64,000 nt of DNA from CAXXFQ01 sp963674475 (lineage in GTDB: Bacteria > Planctomycetota > Planctomycetia > Pirellulales > Thermoguttaceae). The translations under genes and the position numbers were made by a program. Where the stretch lies: contig CAXXFQ010000033.1 in assembly GCA_963674475.2 (NCBI GenBank), forward strand, positions 124,001-188,000, given 5' to 3'. Position 1 is the stretch's first letter. Each line of letters starts with the position of its first letter. The notes below the pieces were generated by a model. That model saw only the letters and a list, made by a program, of their open reading frames with translations. It was not told where the DNA came from and did no database searches. Shown here piece by piece: positions 35,134 through 43,170 of this stretch.

Positions 35134-36045
35134 ATGACATCCGATCCGAGAGATTTTACTTGCGATTCCACTCGGAACCAAACCGAGCAGCCCGCTTCTT
35201 CAATGGCCGAGGTCTTGGAACCACCCAAGGCATTACCGGAAGTCCCTTCGCCCGAGCCGTGTGGTAAAGCGAGTGCAAAAGAATTTGAAGAGGTGGAAAT
35301 CTTCGGCCTGCCGATCGCGAGGATGACCTCCCGCGAGGTGATCGATCAGGTCGACCGAATGATCGCCGAGCACGACCCGGGTTTTTTCGTCACGGCCAAC
35401 TTGCATTATGCCCGGTTGTGTCACAAGAACCCGGCACTTCAAAAGATCAATCGCCAGGCGGCCTTTTTGACGGCCGACGGGATGCCGCTGGTCTGGTGGT
35501 CGCGCTGGCTGAAAAAACAACTTCCCGAGCGGGTGACCGGCGCTGATCTGGTATTCGAGATCTGTCGCTTGGCGGCCAGGAAACAGTATCGGGTCTTTCT
35601 TTTCGGCGGTCTGCCGGAAGTGACTCATCGGGCGGCCGAAAAACTTCAGTTTCTCAATCCGACCTTGCAGATCGTTGGGATCGAGACGCCTCAGATCGAC
35701 CAACTTACCGAGGAAGAGGAAAAGCAACTTTTTCAGCGGATTCGCGACGCGCGGCCCGACCTGTTACTGGTCGCCCTGGGGCAGCCGAAGGGAGAATTCT
35801 GGCTGGCTAAACACCATCTCGACTTGGGCGTGCCCGCCGGGACCCAACTCGGCGCGACGTTCGATTTCCTTGCCGGCCGTGTGCGACGGGCGCCGCGGTG
35901 GATGCAAAAGATCGGGGCCGAATGGCTTTTCCGCACCGCCACCGATCCGCGACGCATGGTCCCCCGCTATTTTCAAGACGGTCTGTTCCTGATCGGGCAA
36001 GTCGTACGCGGGCTGTTTCGAAGAGGGGCCGGGCGGTCACAATAG
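35134..36045 (+). CDS. WecG/TagA/CpsF-family glycosyltransferase
   Basis: The family transfers N-acetyl-mannosamine-type sugars from UDP to lipid-linked acceptors. After a disordered N-terminal stretch of about 50 residues, the 303-residue protein shows the family blocks: TSREVIDQVDRMI, FVTANLHYARLCHKNP, FLTADGMPLVWWSRWL, RVTGADLVFEICRLA, VFLFGGLPEVTHRAAEKL, DLLLVALGQPKGEFWLAKH, LGATFDFLAGRVRRAPRWMQ and EWLFR. The Asp of TADGMP and the Gln/Lys of LGQPKGE are present. It is probably cytoplasmic or bound to the inner face of the membrane, acting in exopolysaccharide or O-antigen-like synthesis with galE next to it. The acceptor is not known. Confidence 0.92.
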   Translation: MTSDPRDFTCDSTRNQTEQPASSMAEVLEPPKALPEVPSPEPCGKASAKEFEEVEIFGLPIARMTSREVIDQVDRMIAEHDPGFFVTANLHYARLCHKNPALQKINRQAAFLTADGMPLVWWSRWLKKQLPERVTGADLVFEICRLAARKQYRVFLFGGLPEVTHRAAEKLQFLNPTLQIVGIETPQIDQLTEEEEKQLFQRIRDARPDLLLVALGQPKGEFWLAKHHLDLGVPAGTQLGATFDFLAGRVRRAPRWMQKIGAEWLFRTATDPRRMVPRYFQDGLFLIGQVVRGLFRRGAGRSQ

Positions 36046-36074
36046 AGACCTTTTGCACGACCGGCCGAAAAAAG

Positions 36075-36096
36075 TGCGAGAGGGGGGACTCGAACC
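36075..36096 (-). other. Attachment-site scar: 3' end of a tRNA gene
   Basis: On the minus strand the sequence reads GG-TTCGAGT-CCCCC-CTCTCGC-A: end of the T-stem, T-loop, 3' T-stem, 3' acceptor strand and discriminator base, with exact tRNA spacing. The 5' partner strands are missing: upstream bases do not pair with CCCCC, and no D-arm or anticodon arm follows. The acceptor CTCTCGC would pair with GCGAGAG, which suggests tRNA-Leu (inference). Confidence 0.7.
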
Positions 36097-36210
36097 ATCT
36101 TGGGTTAATGGCGATATCGGCCGTAAGTCCTTTTACCGCAATGGATTTTGCCTAAATCGCAATCTATCAAAAACCACAAAAAAACACGGTTTTTGGCCGA
36201 TTTTCGGGCC

Positions 36211-36234
36211 TTGCGGTGGTCGCGACCACCGCAA
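36211..36234. repeat. Perfect 24 bp palindrome
   Basis: TTGCGGTGGTCG is followed directly by its reverse complement. It lies 25 bases beyond the 3' end of the minus-strand gene at 36,259. No T-run follows on the minus strand, so it is either an odd terminator or a protein-binding site near the element end. Confidence 0.6.
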
Positions 36235-36258
36235 AAATGGCGTCTCAAAACATCGCTT

Positions 36259-36837
36259 TTAATTTCTTGGAAACCCTTTTATTGTTGTCGATAATATCTC
36301 CTTGCTCCCCTCCTTGTAATCATCATCCCACTCCAATTGAAAGTTATGCAATTCCTTCTCGATCGGATGATTGTCCAGGTCAATAGAAAGCGTTTTTTCA
36401 TTCGGGGGGATTGCTGAAATCACTTTACGTAGGACTGATTGGTTGAACGCATGCGATGAGGCCCCAGTCAGTAAGGATATTTCGATATTTCTAGCAATGC
36501 CCATTCCCTCGTTTTTAATGGTCAGAGTTGCCAAGCAGAAAGGGGGATCTACAAATCCCTTTAGACTTTCCAGCACCTTTTGCTCGTAATCATTTTTTGG
36601 CTTGCGTTCCTCTAAGGAGATAGACAGACTGGCACTTTTTTGTTTTTGCTCTTCAAGGTCGTTACTCCTCTTTTTCTCTTGCCAGGTTTTTCTTGTATAC
36701 CACACCGGAACTGCCGCCACGATAGCCCCGAAAATCATGGCGAGTATCTTAAGCAGTCCAGAATCCCCATCACCTGGATGCCCCGGGCCGGGCTGGGTAT
36801 CCATCGCAAGCAGTAAAAACACCTCATAAAACCCCAT
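36259..36837 (-). CDS. Small membrane-anchored protein of unknown function
   Basis: The 192-residue protein has one membrane helix (LLKILAMIFGAIVAAVPVWY, residues 28-47), then a basic cytoplasmic segment (TRKTWQEKKRSNDLEEQKQK) and a soluble domain with a beta-rich middle (PPFCLATLTIKNEGMGIARN, then IEISLLTGA). Phage and defence loci often contain such one-helix proteins, but nothing here identifies a family. A strong ribosome site (GGGAGG, five bases before the ATG) supports expression. It is the first gene inside the element and is transcribed towards the att scar. Codon use is more AT-rich than in the core genes. Confidence 0.65.
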   Translation of the reverse strand: MGFYEVFLLLAMDTQPGPGHPGDGDSGLLKILAMIFGAIVAAVPVWYTRKTWQEKKRSNDLEEQKQKSASLSISLEERKPKNDYEQKVLESLKGFVDPPFCLATLTIKNEGMGIARNIEISLLTGASSHAFNQSVLRKVISAIPPNEKTLSIDLDNHPIEKELHNFQLEWDDDYKEGSKEILSTTIKGFPRN

Positions 36838-37154
36838 TTTCGCCTCCCAAGAAGAAATCTAGAACTAGGAGACCACCCATTATATCACCAGCCTAGTGAA
36901 GTGTGTGAAAATAATCGAAAAAACTCAAAATCCACCAGAAAGTGGGGATTTATTGACAGTCGCGATGCAATGTGGGATGATGAACGAGAGAATCGGAGAG
37001 AAGAAAATGGAAAGAGTCCATAGTAGACGGTCACTTCTTTTTTTATCGAGAATCATGTAGGAGAAAAGCAATTTGACTCAGGTGGGGTGCACCCCAAAAC
37101 AGGATTCGTTTGTTATGAGGGTCTCTTAAACCGTTGAGAACAAGGAGGCTTATG
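36838..37154. other. Intergenic region with a 14 bp palindrome
   Basis: The gap separates divergent cargo genes. A perfect palindrome, TGGGGTGCACCCCA, lies at 37,083-37,096, five bases after a -35-like TTGACT, and 58 bases before the next start. It may be an operator. No gene is seen. Confidence 0.45.
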
Positions 37155-37916
37155 ATGCAAAATAATCGCGTGAAGGGAAAACGTGGCCGAGTAATTCATC
37201 AGAAAGTTTCTCGAAGCGGACGTGACGCTCAACCCCAGAAAGGTCCCGGACGACAAGATGTTCCCTGGGTTCAGTTTGTTGCCAAGCTATTGTCACGCAA
37301 ACTTTCGGTATCGTTGACAGGCATGCTGTTTTTTGTGGCTTCCGCGTTCTCCATATTATGGATGCTTTTCGAATCAGCCGGTATAAGAGGCTCGCTAAGG
37401 ATCTGCTTCTTTCTGCTAATGGCGTCCGTTCTCGCGGCATTGGCTGTAACCATCGTATTACGATTCTTGCGCTGGAAACTCCTTTTTGCCTCTGTAAAAG
37501 CGTATATACGCCGCAACGAATTGAATAAACAGATGTCTGAGGACACCGTACTGGTCGGCGCTGGTGCTGGTGGCGCTCTTGCGGTCGGCATGGTGTCGAA
37601 GGCTTTGCAGGAACTTGGAAACGTAGTCCCACATTCGTTTGTCATAGACTGCCAGTATCGGGGTAAACAGGAGGCCCCAAAAACCGGATTGCTCCTTCCC
37701 GACAGTTTTACCCTCTCAGGAAGAAACGTTTTTATCATTCATAGCTATCTGGGTACTGGCCAATCATTAAAATGTGTCAGGGAAGTCCTTGGAATCAATG
37801 ATGCGCCTGTTTTCAGCTTTGTGATCTCGGAGGCGCTGGTCGACAGAGAAGATATCGGCCATTACCTGGTGGTCGGAGAGAGGGCGATAATACCATGGAA
37901 AAAATCTTCTCCTTAG
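37155..37916 (+). CDS. Membrane-anchored phosphoribosyltransferase-like protein
   Basis: The start chosen is the ATG at 37155, six bases after a perfect AGGAGG. About 45 basic N-terminal residues are followed by two membrane helices (SVSLTGMLFFVASAFSILWM and RICFFLLMASVLAALAVTIV). The cytoplasmic part (residues 115-253) resembles a type I PRTase: the Rossmann-like start VLVGAGAGGALAVGMVSKAL, a flexible hood (SFVIDCQYRGKQEAP), and NVFIIHSYLGTGQSLKCVRE where a PRPP-binding loop (usually VDDxxxTGxT) would be. The acidic pair of that loop is replaced by His-Ser, so catalysis is uncertain. The 3' end overlaps the HAD phosphatase gene by 22 bases, so the two are surely coupled. Confidence 0.65.
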   Translation: MQNNRVKGKRGRVIHQKVSRSGRDAQPQKGPGRQDVPWVQFVAKLLSRKLSVSLTGMLFFVASAFSILWMLFESAGIRGSLRICFFLLMASVLAALAVTIVLRFLRWKLLFASVKAYIRRNELNKQMSEDTVLVGAGAGGALAVGMVSKALQELGNVVPHSFVIDCQYRGKQEAPKTGLLLPDSFTLSGRNVFIIHSYLGTGQSLKCVREVLGINDAPVFSFVISEALVDREDIGHYLVVGERAIIPWKKSSP

Positions 37917-38575
37917 ATGAGGGGGCCCAAGAACGCCTCATCGTTAAAAAATTCCTGTTCCTGTGCGATCCCGCAATGGAAGCTCGGCCAGCGCCTACGT
38001 GCATCGTGCTGGCTGACCGTGACGGGACTCTCATCAAGGAGCGGAGATACATTCGCGATCCCGATGAGTTGGAGTTTGAGCCTGGCGCAGTGAGTGCATT
38101 GAAGCAACTGCAGGATTTCGGAGCCTTCGTCGTGGTGGTTTCCAACCAAGCCGGGCTTGCGAAGGGGAAGATGACGTTCGACGACTTTACACGCGTGAAC
38201 CATCGGTTTCTTTTTTGTCTGAAAGAGGAAGGTATAAAGATCCAGGCAGTGATTTACTGCCCGTTCCATGACGAGGGGATCATTCCCGAATACAAGTGTG
38301 CTTCCCCATTCAGGAAGCCGTCGACGGGCATGTATCGCATCATCCAAAAAGAACTGGGCCTGAACTCAGACCGTTTGTTCGTCATTGGCGACAAGGTATC
38401 TGACGCCGAGTTCGGCAACCGGTTGCAAGCAGATACCTTCTTCGTCACCACAGGGCACGGAACAGAGGAACTTCCGACTCTCCAAAAGTCAGGGCTTACG
38501 TGCAAGGTCAAGGAGAACCTGTCTGAGGCAGTTAACGAGATCGTGGGAAATCCAACAGCGAAATTCAGGGGATGA
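37895..38575 (+). CDS. HAD-superfamily phosphatase (GmhB-like, class IIIA)
   Basis: The 226-residue protein has the nucleophile motif LADRDGTLIKERRYI (DxD present), motif II in VVVVSNQAGLAKGKMT, a CPFHDEGIIPEYKC segment resembling the zinc loop of histidinol-phosphate and heptose-bisphosphate phosphatases, RKPSTGMYRII with the catalytic Lys, and motif IV GDKVSDAEFGNRLQADTFFV. One of the four zinc ligands of GmhB seems missing, so substrate and metal use may differ. No heptose genes are nearby. Its coupling to the PRTase-like gene suggests joint action on a phosphorylated sugar or nucleotide (inference). The first 35 residues before the nucleophile are an extension. Confidence 0.8.
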   Translation: MEKIFSLDEGAQERLIVKKFLFLCDPAMEARPAPTCIVLADRDGTLIKERRYIRDPDELEFEPGAVSALKQLQDFGAFVVVVSNQAGLAKGKMTFDDFTRVNHRFLFCLKEEGIKIQAVIYCPFHDEGIIPEYKCASPFRKPSTGMYRIIQKELGLNSDRLFVIGDKVSDAEFGNRLQADTFFVTTGHGTEELPTLQKSGLTCKVKENLSEAVNEIVGNPTAKFRG

Positions 38576-38597
38576 TGGCGGGCGAAAGGGGGCTGTC

Positions 38598-39068
38598 ATG
38601 CGAATTCTGCTCGTCTTATTGCTTGCCGCATCTTGTCAGGCCGAGACCATTCACGGCCGCGTCGAGCGTGTCGTCGACGGCGACACGGTGGTGCTGGTGA
38701 TCGACGCCGAAAAAATTAAGATCCGGCTCGAGGGCATCGATGCGCCAGAAATGGATCAGCCGTTCGGGCGGGAGGCCAAAGCGGCCTTGCAAATGGCTGT
38801 GGATGGGCGTGCGGTGTACGTTTGCGTCAAAGAACGAGACAAGTACGGGCGACTAGTTGGGGTGATCCTGGCCGACGCGACCGATATCAACGCAAGGATG
38901 GTGATGCTCGGTTTTGCCTGGCATTGCAAGTTCTTCAATAAGAGCCCGCTTCTCGCCAAACTGGAGGCCAAGGCCCGGTCTCAAAAACGGGGGCTGTGGG
39001 AGAAGGGGGAACCGGTGGCGCCTTGGGATTGGCGATATAAGCAAAAAAAGAAAAGGAAGTTGAAATAA
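38598..39068 (+). CDS. Exported staphylococcal-nuclease-like protein
   Basis: The 156-residue product starts at the ATG at 38598 with a short signal peptide (RILLVLLLAASCQA). The rest is an SNase domain: GRVERVVDGDTVVLVID, KIRLEGIDAPEMDQPFGREA, the DKYGRLVGVILADATDINAR segment and the final GLWEKGEPVAPWDWR. Catalytic Arg (KIRLEGIDAPE), Asp and Glu residues typical of thermonucleases are present, so calcium-dependent cleavage of DNA or RNA in the periplasm is likely. It lies 22 bases after the HAD gene. An outward-facing nuclease in a prophage could act on incoming DNA (inference). Confidence 0.88.
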   Translation: MRILLVLLLAASCQAETIHGRVERVVDGDTVVLVIDAEKIKIRLEGIDAPEMDQPFGREAKAALQMAVDGRAVYVCVKERDKYGRLVGVILADATDINARMVMLGFAWHCKFFNKSPLLAKLEAKARSQKRGLWEKGEPVAPWDWRYKQKKKRKLK

Positions 39069-39117
39069 CCCAAAAGGCAATACAGCTGTGGAGTTTTTCC
39101 TTTAAAGGGGTGAAATC

Positions 39118-40089
39118 ATGCTCACTGATGGTCGAAAAGTCCGATTTACGCTGCCTCCCGCGATTATTTTTCTGAGCTTAACTGTTGGATACCTTTCCGA
39201 CTCATCCCCAGATAAGCTGGACAAAATAATAAAAGGCTTTGGGCTCGAGGGGCTTCTAGAGCTTCGGGCAAAAAGTGAACCGAAGCCTCCCATCGTACGG
39301 CCGGAACTACCAGAGGTTTCCAGGAATCACGGTGCCACCGCTTTTGCGAACATCAAGAAAACTTCGTCATCTTCCAAGAGCGTAGTTCCTTCCCCTGGAA
39401 ATGAATCAGGAAAGAGCGGCAAGCAACCGAAAGGCAATGCAAAAAGTCGCCATGAGTCTTTTTTGCGTTTCTTTTTGGGATTGGTTGGCGGCTTAATCGG
39501 CCTAAGCATCGGGCTGTTGTCTTTAGGTTATGTGCTCGGGACAATCAATTTCTTTCTCGGCATGATCGTCGCTAAAATCTTCTTTGCGCGTGCGTGTGTT
39601 CGGGCATGCTCCAATGAAGGTTCAGGAAAAAAACAGCTCCCACGGCCTGGGAAGTTTGACTCTTGGCTGAGCCCAAGGGCCTATGGACAAATTTGCGATT
39701 ACTACAAGATCAAAAACGAGGACATTCCCACCATAAACGAATTCGCTCTTGCCTCACACTTCTTGCACAGCGAGTTCGACAAAACCCTTTACGATTGGAC
39801 CATTCGTAGATGGGTAGGGTTCCAAACATCTGCCAGTTCAGCGCTAGCCATTCTTTTGTCTTTCTTCGCAGGATTATACTTCTTCTCAATTTCCCTGTCA
39901 TGGGTATGGTGTAGTTTAGTTGCCATAGTTTTCATTTCGTTTCTTCACGTGGCCTATAAGAGCTGGAAAGAAACCATGGACATGATTGAAACCGAGGCGT
40001 ACATAAAGACGAATCCGGACTACACCCCAGCATCGAAGAAAGAAAAGGCGACTCCGGAAGGAAGCGATGATGGCTCAGAAAAGCCTTAG
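39118..40089 (+). CDS. Multi-spanning membrane protein of unknown function
   Basis: The 323-residue protein has an N-terminal hydrophobic segment (LPPAIIFLSLTVGYL), a long polar stretch of about 90 residues, a double helix (LVGGLIGLSIGLLSLGYVLG with FFLGMIVAKIFF), a soluble part (YGQICDYYKIKNEDIPTINE), another double helix (SALAILLSFFAGLYFFSISL with LVAIVFISFLHVAYK) and a charged tail. I recognise no family. It is the last gene of the cluster that starts at 37,155 and is followed by a terminator, so it is probably expressed with the PRTase-like, HAD and SNase genes. Confidence 0.6.
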   Translation: MLTDGRKVRFTLPPAIIFLSLTVGYLSDSSPDKLDKIIKGFGLEGLLELRAKSEPKPPIVRPELPEVSRNHGATAFANIKKTSSSSKSVVPSPGNESGKSGKQPKGNAKSRHESFLRFFLGLVGGLIGLSIGLLSLGYVLGTINFFLGMIVAKIFFARACVRACSNEGSGKKQLPRPGKFDSWLSPRAYGQICDYYKIKNEDIPTINEFALASHFLHSEFDKTLYDWTIRRWVGFQTSASSALAILLSFFAGLYFFSISLSWVWCSLVAIVFISFLHVAYKSWKETMDMIETEAYIKTNPDYTPASKKEKATPEGSDDGSEKP

Positions 40090-40106
40090 ATGATGGTTAC
40101 TCACTT

Positions 40107-40140
40107 CCTCTCCGGATTCTATCCGTAGAGGCTCTTTTTT
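40107..40140 (+). terminator. Terminator of the cargo cluster
   Basis: CCTCTCCGGAT pairs with ATCCGTAGAGG (one mismatch) around a three-base loop; CTC and six T follow. It lies 17 bases after the stop of the membrane protein gene. Confidence 0.75.
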
Positions 40141-40210
40141 CACAAAAGACCACTGAAAAAAGATTCTGCAAAAAATACCCTTATAAAAACAACAAAACCT
40201 ACCCAGTTAC

Positions 40211-41218
40211 TCATCCAAAACGGCAGAGTGGGGATTGAATTTTTTCTACGAGTGCTTGGTGAGCAGCGAAATGTTCAATGTCGACCTCTTTTTCATCAAT
40301 TTTAACCCGGATGGTTCCTGCGCAGGCAACATTCTTGCTATTACCTCCTCCCGTGAAACACGCAGCCTTACTTGATGCTCCAGCATATCGTTTCGGAAGT
40401 GATATTGAACGAACGGATTCCAGATCGTCGCTACATTTTTTTGTAACTTGGGTGCACATTACTTTAGCCCCACATTTTGTCAGCGCACGGACAATATCTT
40501 CGCGTGGATGGCCGTGATTATTTGTCGTTCCAACAGAGATGATTGCAACTTCAGGCTTGACTGCATCTTGATACAGCCAAGCAAGTTCATCTTGCGAACA
40601 TTTGATATATCCCCCATGATGAGGCACAGACAATAGATTACATGGAATGGTGCCCAAGCTTCTTTGAATGTCTTTCCATTCGACGAATTCCGAGTCGCTA
40701 GCAAAAACGATTCGTTTACAGCCAATATCTAAAATAAGTACAGCACTCGTAGCATTTGGGCGTTCCTGATCCGACCCCAGAAGATTCTGCACTGGAAGTG
40801 GTGCAATGACGTGGAGCTTAGCGTTAAGAGTTGAATTGTTCCACAGCTCTTGTGGTGCATTACTGCATTCCAAGCGAATTAGCTGTTCTCGTTCTAATTT
40901 CCCATCGGAAAGGAGCTCTTTTATTCGCTCCCAATAGGGAGAAGTAAGAAATTCGCCGTCGTTAACAAAGCCGATCCGATCAATCTGATCTTGGTAATGT
41001 CCAAGAATGTTTATTGCCCCTCCCATGTGGTCGTTGTGACTGTGCGTCGTAAGAAGGGCATGGATTCTTTCTATGCCCATACGTTGCAGAAATTGGAGAG
41101 GAATCGTGCTTTGCTTTGTTCTGCGGCCAGAACCGCAATCAATGACGATTGCGGTGCGATCCCCAATAAGCATGATGTGACACATGCCTTGGGCTACATC
41201 CAGAAAGAATACCTCCAT
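40211..41218 (-). CDS. Metallo-beta-lactamase-fold hydrolase (ComEC-type soluble domain)
   Basis: The 335-residue protein starts MEVFFLDVAQGMCHIMLIGD, which matches the start of the MBL domain of ComEC/Rec2, and carries the metal-binding motif TTHSHNDHMGG (HxHxDH) near residue 60. Later metal ligands fit IVFASDSEF and the SVPHHGGY histidines, as in ComEC-like hydrolases. No membrane helix is present. The C-terminal 80 residues (after KVMCTQVTKKC) are extra and unassigned. ComEC-like MBL domains cleave nucleic acids or phosphodiesters. It is the last gene of a tight minus-strand operon with two proteins of unknown role, 12 bases after the preceding stop. Confidence 0.85.
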   Translation of the reverse strand: MEVFFLDVAQGMCHIMLIGDRTAIVIDCGSGRRTKQSTIPLQFLQRMGIERIHALLTTHSHNDHMGGAINILGHYQDQIDRIGFVNDGEFLTSPYWERIKELLSDGKLEREQLIRLECSNAPQELWNNSTLNAKLHVIAPLPVQNLLGSDQERPNATSAVLILDIGCKRIVFASDSEFVEWKDIQRSLGTIPCNLLSVPHHGGYIKCSQDELAWLYQDAVKPEVAIISVGTTNNHGHPREDIVRALTKCGAKVMCTQVTKKCSDDLESVRSISLPKRYAGASSKAACFTGGGNSKNVACAGTIRVKIDEKEVDIEHFAAHQALVEKIQSPLCRFG

Positions 41219-41230
41219 GCCCCATGCCCC

Positions 41231-41938
41231 TTATGGTGTCCATTCTGTATTTTGTCTCAAATTTTTGAGAGAACCGATTTCATCAAGCAGTTGGGATTCC
41301 TCTTCTGCAGGCATGCGGTGAGACTCGTGCCTGCGTTCAATGCTTACAATACGAATCAATTCGAAGGTTATTGGATCGCGTTGAACAACAGCCTCAAATG
41401 GCTGGCCAGATCGGTAGGTTACATAGTCAGAATCTTCGACTTTATCAATGGGGACCTGTTCGACTCTACCGTCATCCCAAGCAACGCTTTCAGGGTACGG
41501 ACGCGCTCTCCTAATGCGACCAAACTGCCGGACCTTAATTGGCGTTGTGTTTTGGTAAACTGTTACGTCAATGAATTGGCTAATAACATCCAATTTAAGT
41601 TGATCTTCGTCGGTCATCTCAAATGGTCGTTTATTGATAAGACTTTGCAGTGTAGCGTGAACTTTCAAGCAAAAGTCATTAGACGCTTCTTCAGCGGACT
41701 TTCCTTTGCCCACAATATGCGGACTGACGCCCTGTACACTTAACTCTTCCAATGCCCGAAAATACGTGCCGACACAGGCTTGTCGCATGGGGTATCTAGT
41801 ATCACCAATAGAAATATTGGTAATGGGAGTCTGCATTGCGTCTGTGACCTCACATTGGCGTCGCCGTTGATTGAAAGGTGAGTAATCAATATTGTGGGCA
41901 ACATCGCAAGGATATTCTAAAGCAATAACAAATGTCAT
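41231..41938 (-). CDS. Unknown middle protein of the MBL operon
   Basis: The 235-residue protein has no signal peptide, membrane helix or known motif. Its middle (SPHIVGKGKSAEEASNDFCL, KVHATLQSLINKRPFEMTDE) looks helical, and its C-terminal part (VWDDGRVEQVP-like segment, YRSGQPFEAVVQRDP, FELIRIVSIERRHE) looks beta-rich. It overlaps the upstream gene by four bases (ATGA), so the two are translationally coupled. I do not recognise the family. Confidence 0.7.
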   Translation of the reverse strand: MTFVIALEYPCDVAHNIDYSPFNQRRRQCEVTDAMQTPITNISIGDTRYPMRQACVGTYFRALEELSVQGVSPHIVGKGKSAEEASNDFCLKVHATLQSLINKRPFEMTDEDQLKLDVISQFIDVTVYQNTTPIKVRQFGRIRRARPYPESVAWDDGRVEQVPIDKVEDSDYVTYRSGQPFEAVVQRDPITFELIRIVSIERRHESHRMPAEEESQLLDEIGSLKNLRQNTEWTP

Positions 41939-42744
41939 CCTGAATCCTCAGGTTCAAATAGTTCTAGGGCTTTGTCTGTAAAGCTTGCCCTAAAGCATTC
42001 CGCCATAAAGGAATGGTTTTTTTGGAGGCCTTCACGTATTGTATCGTGACTTGAAAAATCTATCTTTCTGCATTTTTTATTCCAATCTAACCTAATCCTT
42101 ATCGCATTTTTTTCTGGGGGCGGCGGTATAGTTTGCAATGAAATTACTAGGGGCTCTTTGTCTTGAGGGCAGATTACTACATATTCAGTTTTGTAGCTCG
42201 CAATCAACCCGAAAGGAGTCTGGGGAAGTTCTCGTACCAACTCAAAATAATCATCAAGTTCAACGACCTCATCCTGTGCAGAAACATCATTTTCTGGAGG
42301 GGGGATTTCCACAATGTCCACGTAATGCAATTCCGCACACTTAATGCCGGACGGGCAAAAAAACTGACTATATTGGGTAAGAAGGTCTAGCGATTCATCA
42401 AGTAGATTGTCAAAGCCTGGCCAATCCCCATCGGCTTTAAGCTGATTGCAAACAATACGATCATCTGCAATCTGAAAAATGCGTGTGGACTCTTCGTTTT
42501 GAATGCGAACAGAGTCAAATATATTCTTAGTTTTTTTGGAAACCGGCTGCTGTCCCGCTTTGAGAATTTCAATCGAGAACTCAGTTCGCCACCTGTCTTC
42601 TTTCTGGGGAAACCGATCCGAAAGCGAGTCTGCCAATTTGTTGGCAAGCTCGCCGTTCCACTCAACCTTGTTCGGACTTGGCTCAAAATCGAATGCAATC
42701 CAGCTTTCGACAACAGGTGGCTTGCCAAGTTTTAATTCCGTCAC
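41935..42744 (-). CDS. TIGR04255-like protein, first gene of the MBL operon
   Basis: The start chosen is the GTG at 42744 (AAGGGC before it), giving 269 residues; a TTG at 42771 is in frame. The opening TELKLGKPPVVESWIAFDFE matches the PPVvEvxxxixF start of the sporadically distributed TIGR04255 family, and length and beta-alpha layout agree. The family has no established function but often occurs in variable loci. No membrane helix is present. The long middle insert with acidic residues (SAQDEVVELDDYFELV) is unusual. Family membership is from memory of the pattern, so moderate confidence. Confidence 0.6.
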   Translation of the reverse strand: MTELKLGKPPVVESWIAFDFEPSPNKVEWNGELANKLADSLSDRFPQKEDRWRTEFSIEILKAGQQPVSKKTKNIFDSVRIQNEESTRIFQIADDRIVCNQLKADGDWPGFDNLLDESLDLLTQYSQFFCPSGIKCAELHYVDIVEIPPPENDVSAQDEVVELDDYFELVRELPQTPFGLIASYKTEYVVICPQDKEPLVISLQTIPPPPEKNAIRIRLDWNKKCRKIDFSSHDTIREGLQKNHSFMAECFRASFTDKALELFEPEDSG

Positions 42745-42771
42745 GTTACGCCCTTGCAGTATTTGGAACAA

Positions 42772-43170
42772 AATAGCCAGTTACAGTATGCTACATCGCC
42801 ATGAGGTAATAGGCAAAAATTAGTGTATCATTCTGTAGGAAGTTTTTGACCCCCTCCCTGCCACGGAGGGGGTTCGTAAGGAACTGGGGGGTGGGATAAT
42901 AGCAAAAAATGGCGGACCATTTCTTCGCCTAGAATAAAGGAGGTTGTCGAGTCACTGTCACTATTTTGCATCCTATCGTCAAAAGCCTATCGAAGTCAAT
43001 AGATTCGACCCTCTAACGCGCATAATAGCTAGATTAGGTATAATTAGCGACCTTTCTTTTGGCCACTTTTCTACTCCCAAGAAGCAAACAGTCGATCCTC
43101 ACTTCACATGCAGTGCTTGTAACGATCGGCATCACTCAGGACGGTTCGATCCACTGGTAAGCCCAGATTT
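42772..43170. other. Gap between the MBL operon and the phage tail genes
   Basis: No gene is supported. A hairpin with a perfect 8 bp stem, CCCCCTCC with GGAGGGGG, lies at 42,850-42,872. It lacks a T-run on either strand, but it may mark the end of the phage late transcript coming from the right. The promoter of the MBL operon should be near 42,780-42,840. Confidence 0.45.

Noticed and set aside
37895..38575. The HAD protein as a heptose bisphosphate phosphatase for LPS.
   Set aside because: No heptose pathway genes are nearby, the zinc loop is altered, and it overlaps a PRTase-like gene within prophage cargo.
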